Assembly (NCBI GenBank): GCA_036971475.1
Contig: JBAIZL010000002.1
Coordinates: forward strand, 235,628,643 to 235,692,642
Direction of reading: 5' to 3'
Source of the DNA: Prosapia bicincta
Lineage: Eukaryota > Arthropoda > Insecta > Hemiptera > Cercopidae
Length of the DNA: 64,000 nucleotides
Below the pieces are notes generated by a model that saw nothing but the letters and a program-made list of their open reading frames with translations, was not told where the DNA came from and made no database searches. Of this stretch, positions 60,780 through 64,000 are shown piece after piece (positions within the stretch are counted from its first letter, which is position 1; the number at the start of each line of letters is the position of its first letter). Position numbers and translations under genes: made by a program.

Positions 60780-62299
60780 AACCAACTCCATACACAGGTT
60801 TAACATCACTTCTGTCTATTGCTAATTTAATAGTTTTCAAAACCCAAACATTGATAATTGCATCCGATGGCTGTAACTAACTTGGATTTTGTTTTTCCCG
60901 TCAGTTATCAAAAAAGTGTTGTATTCGCTTGTCGTGTCTGCTAGTTTTGGAAACACCGAGTCTGCTTGTGGAATTGTTTTCTTTAGTTTTATCGTTTCCC
61001 TTAAATTGCTTATTCCAGCCAAAATGTCATCAAACTTTGATAAGGACAAGATTAAAAAAATGTGATGAAAGCATAGAATCTGTTCCAAAGCACTTTAGTG
61101 TTAACGAATCAATAGTGAATTACATAAATAAAATTGAAAAAAATATGAGGAGTGTCGGAGAAGGGACTTATCAATCGGCCAAAGTTACCTCTGTGTGTCA
61201 CGATATAAACATCGAAAAAATGGAAAAGGCTCTGAGTGTCTGGATAGAAGAACAATCACAAGAAAGGATGCCTCTAAGTTCAATTTTTATTTGCGAAAAA
61301 GCTTGATGTTCGTACAAACATTTTGTTTACAACGGTTATGAACATACAGAAGTCCAAAAGACAGTTTTCTCTTTTAAATTTGAAAATTTATTTTGAATCG
61401 GCATCAGTAGACGGTAAAGCCTCCAATGCAACTTAAAAATCTTATTTTAGAGAAAGGCTACAAAAAGTCGATCAAGTTTTTACCGTGGATGAGATTGAAC
61501 TGTTTTGGAAAACAATGCATTCACAAACCTTCTCATAAAGCGAGGAGAAATCTGCTTGGTGTTTAAGACCGCAAAGGATCGTTTGACTATTCTGCTGTGC
61601 TATAATGCTAGCGGACTGATATTGTTTCAATAGCACATGCAATTAATGGTGAAGGATTTTAAGATATTAACACAAAAGATGTTGACAATATTTTATAAAA
61701 TGCGAACAAAAATTTGAGGGAAGAAGAGTTGGAAAATCTAATTACCGAACCTGTGCCTATCTTGGATAACAAAGACAAAGAAATCATAAAAAATGTATCC
61801 CAAAGTTGACATTAAAATCTGTCACTAAAATGTATGTTTAAGGAAACAGTTAACTTTATCCGTTACTGAAATCGATCCTTCTTTAGAATACGCATTACCA
61901 TTTAATCGAGAGCTGGAAGAAGCACTATCACCATATAAAGAAGTGTGTAAAGAACAAGAAAAAAAATCGCACACAAAGTAAAATATTTTAAAAAATAAAT
62001 AAATAAACAGTGTTCAAGAAAGTATACTTGGTCTGGATAAGAGCGCATATTTAATCGAATTTTTGTGTTTCCAGAATGAAGAAAAACGTAAATAAACAAT
62101 AAAAATATGTATGTAATTATGTAATACGTAAATATACCATACTGCATTATAAGTGTACAGTATAGCTGTAATTAATGTTAACATTTTTTATGTGGAACGT
62201 AACCCTCACCTTTCCATATACTGTTGGTTTCAGTATTCATGGTTTTACAAGTCGCGGTAAGTTCGGGGAGCGTAACCCCTGGGAATAATGAGGGATCAC
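60780..62299 (+). mobile_element. Tigger-type DNA transposon relic
   Basis: The right end reads GGAACGTAACCC...GTTCGGGGAGCGTAACCCCTGGGAATAATGAGGGATCACTA, the typical Tigger terminal sequence (reverse of a CAGT-type end with GGGGGTTACG). The left terminal repeat is not evident. The interior contains transposase remnants with a large deletion. Confidence 0.75.
60929..61980 (+). pseudogene. Tigger-type transposase remnant
   Basis: KFSVNESIVNYINK-like helix-turn-helix part (VNESIVNYINKIEKN, SAKVTSVC), then IEKMEKALSVWIEEQSQERM and PLSSIFICEKA, the CENP-B/Tc5 DNA-binding motif of Tigger proteins. Beyond 61306 the frame is broken. A C-terminal EELENLITEPVPILDNKD piece follows near 61720, so the DDE catalytic domain is deleted. 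Confidence 0.75.
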
Positions 62300-63680
62300 T
62301 ATATATGAAAAGAACCTTTTCACAAATAAATTATAATCTTGTTGTACAATATTTCAAAAGTAACAGCTTTTGAAAAAAATTCACAAAAATGCTGAATTAC
62401 CATTTTAACACAAATCTAGAAATAATGTTTATATCATTACAGACTTGAATGTAAAATCCAATTCATTTTTTCTAAATGTATTTTGGTTTACACATACAAC
62501 TACTAATAGGTAACTAAATTTTTTCGTTTAAACATACTTTTGTTAAATCTTTAAAATATTAATACATCATAATTTATAAAAAATTTACAAATATTATTTG
62601 CATTTAATACAAAATTCTTAAATATTAACTGTATTTTATATTTATATCACATCTCATGAAATAATATTTACAACAATTTAATAAGTAATTTACAAAGTTA
62701 AACACCCTCAAATTTAATTTAAAACAGAAGTTTTTGTTACTATATGAAACTACTGTCAAATTATTTGAATTCAAACATAATTTACATTTAAAAAATTGAG
62801 TTTTTTCAACATTTTAAAAGTTTACCTAAATCCTAATATAGGCCATAAATAATTCTGAAACTGTCATGCTTTTTCACAAATTCTAATCTAAATGTATTTT
62901 TAAAATACATATGATAATATTTAAATAACTTTAAGAAATAATATACAGGTACCAACATTCAGTTTCATTTTAAAAATCTTAATTCTATAGGTAACTATTG
63001 ACAAGTAACTAGAATTTACATTCCAACCACGTAAAATAAAAGAATTTTGTTAAGTGTCTGAAATATTAATACAAAGTAATCAATGTATTCAAATCAAGAG
63101 AATTTCATAAGAATTTATAAATACTTATAAAACTCTCTCAATTCCACAAATGATAGAATTATTTATGATTTTTTCATCATAAACTGTTATGTTTAACAAT
63201 AAAGTTCAGTATTACATAAAACATATTATTTTCTCAATTTAAATATGATGAATATGTAAACACAATTGACTTTAAAAACTTTTAAAATAAACAAAACACT
63301 TTAAAAATAAACAAAACACTTTGAATATAAACAAAACACTTTTAAAATCAAACAGAACAAGAAACTTTTAAAATCTAACACATGTATTGCACAAGTTTTG
63401 TATTTCACAAAACAAATTTCCAAAGTCTCAAGGTAAAACTGATGGAAATGAAAAAAATATTTTAATGAATGATAAATATTGCTTTTTTAACTAAACCTCA
63501 AATATTTTTTACAATATAAGATAATTTTTGCCTTAAAAATTTATTCAAACTTCAAAATCCAATTTAAAATATTTTAGCAATCCAATCATCATTTCAAATT
63601 ATTGCCAGACCCTGAAACAAAAAAAAAACAAAATAAATCTGTTTAAAAATTAATCCTTCTAAATAAATTTACAAGAAAGT
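62300..63680. other. No gene seen
   Basis: Extremely AT-rich. Apart from short AAACAAAACACTTT repeats at 63290-63345 there is no structure or frame I can support. Confidence 0.4.
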
Positions 63681-64000
63681 ACTGTAGAGCCTCGATAATT
63701 CGAGGTAGATGGGACCGACACCCCCTCGGATTACATGGAAATACATGCCTGTGCATTAGAAAAAATAGGAGTTTTAATGAACACATACTTTAATTAAAAA
63801 TGCACTAAATAAGTTTATATACGACTTCATATGAACATCTCTTTGGAAGTACGACTCATTTCCATAGCACATCTTATGGATATTAACATTTCTTGGAAGC
63901 CCGACTCATTTCCTTAGCATATCGTAGTGATATAAACATTTCTTGGAAGTCCGGCTCATTTTCTTTACATACCGTATGGCTAAAACATTTCTTGGAAGCC
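63681..64000. mobile_element. MITE of the CAGTAGAGTCTC family, cut by the window end
   Basis: Starts TGTAGAGCCTCGATAATTCGAGG and contains three units of the CTCATTTCC...CTTGGAAG tandem repeat. The right end lies outside the window. Confidence 0.75.

Overview
The window looks like AT-rich insect (at least arthropod) DNA. It contains an ionotropic-receptor (IR) gene split by long introns and a dense layer of transposable elements. There are Penelope-like elements (PLEs) with GIY-YIG endonuclease, Tigger/pogo, mariner, piggyBac, hAT-like and PIF/Harbinger-like DNA elements, a Helitron relic, and a non-LTR retrotransposon with an ORF1 of the kind seen in insects. Nothing in the sequence fixes the species.

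The only host gene I can support is an IR gene on the minus strand, running from 45.4 kb down to 13.73 kb. I joined nine coding exons by eye (45256-45399, 40726-40889, 37320-37475, 35778-35878, 33033-33209, 31956-32176, 26753-26970, 21056-21312, 13728-13947). Every junction has AG/GT signals and matching phase. The product is 551 visible residues: a start of unknown first exon, ligand-binding lobe S1, M1, pore, M3, lobe S2, M4 and a stop codon. The first (start) exon was not found. About 30 kb of intron holds nearly all the PLE, hAT, pogo, mariner and Harbinger material between 14 and 45 kb. The donor of exon 3 lies at the end of a 41-bp tandem repeat that repeats the exon end and splice donor 11 times.

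Layout: 0-3 kb, two piggyBac-type elements. 3.3-13.1 kb, a nest of PLE units and foldback repeats bounded by (TA)n, with a 2.58-kb Tigger element inserted in one TA tract. 13.7-45.4 kb, the IR gene and the elements in its introns. 45.4-47.7 kb, nearly empty. 47.8-52.5 kb, a non-LTR element with 12-bp target duplications inserted in one arm of a PLE-derived foldback. 52.6-54.4 kb, a tandem segmental duplication. 54-64 kb, mostly AT-rich unique DNA with MITEs, a Helitron relic, foldbacks and a second Tigger relic.

The most unusual signal is a small RNA-like module repeated in the terminal repeats of several different PLE/foldback families. It consists of an outer stem, a 7-nt box close to CTGAAGA, one extra base, a hairpin, GAA, a self-complementary 4-8 nt block, one base and the other half of the outer stem. 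Sequences differ between families while the pairing is kept. This is the layout of a minimal type I hammerhead ribozyme with a palindromic stem III, a class known from PLEs, but with one extra nucleotide and, in some families, a degraded core.
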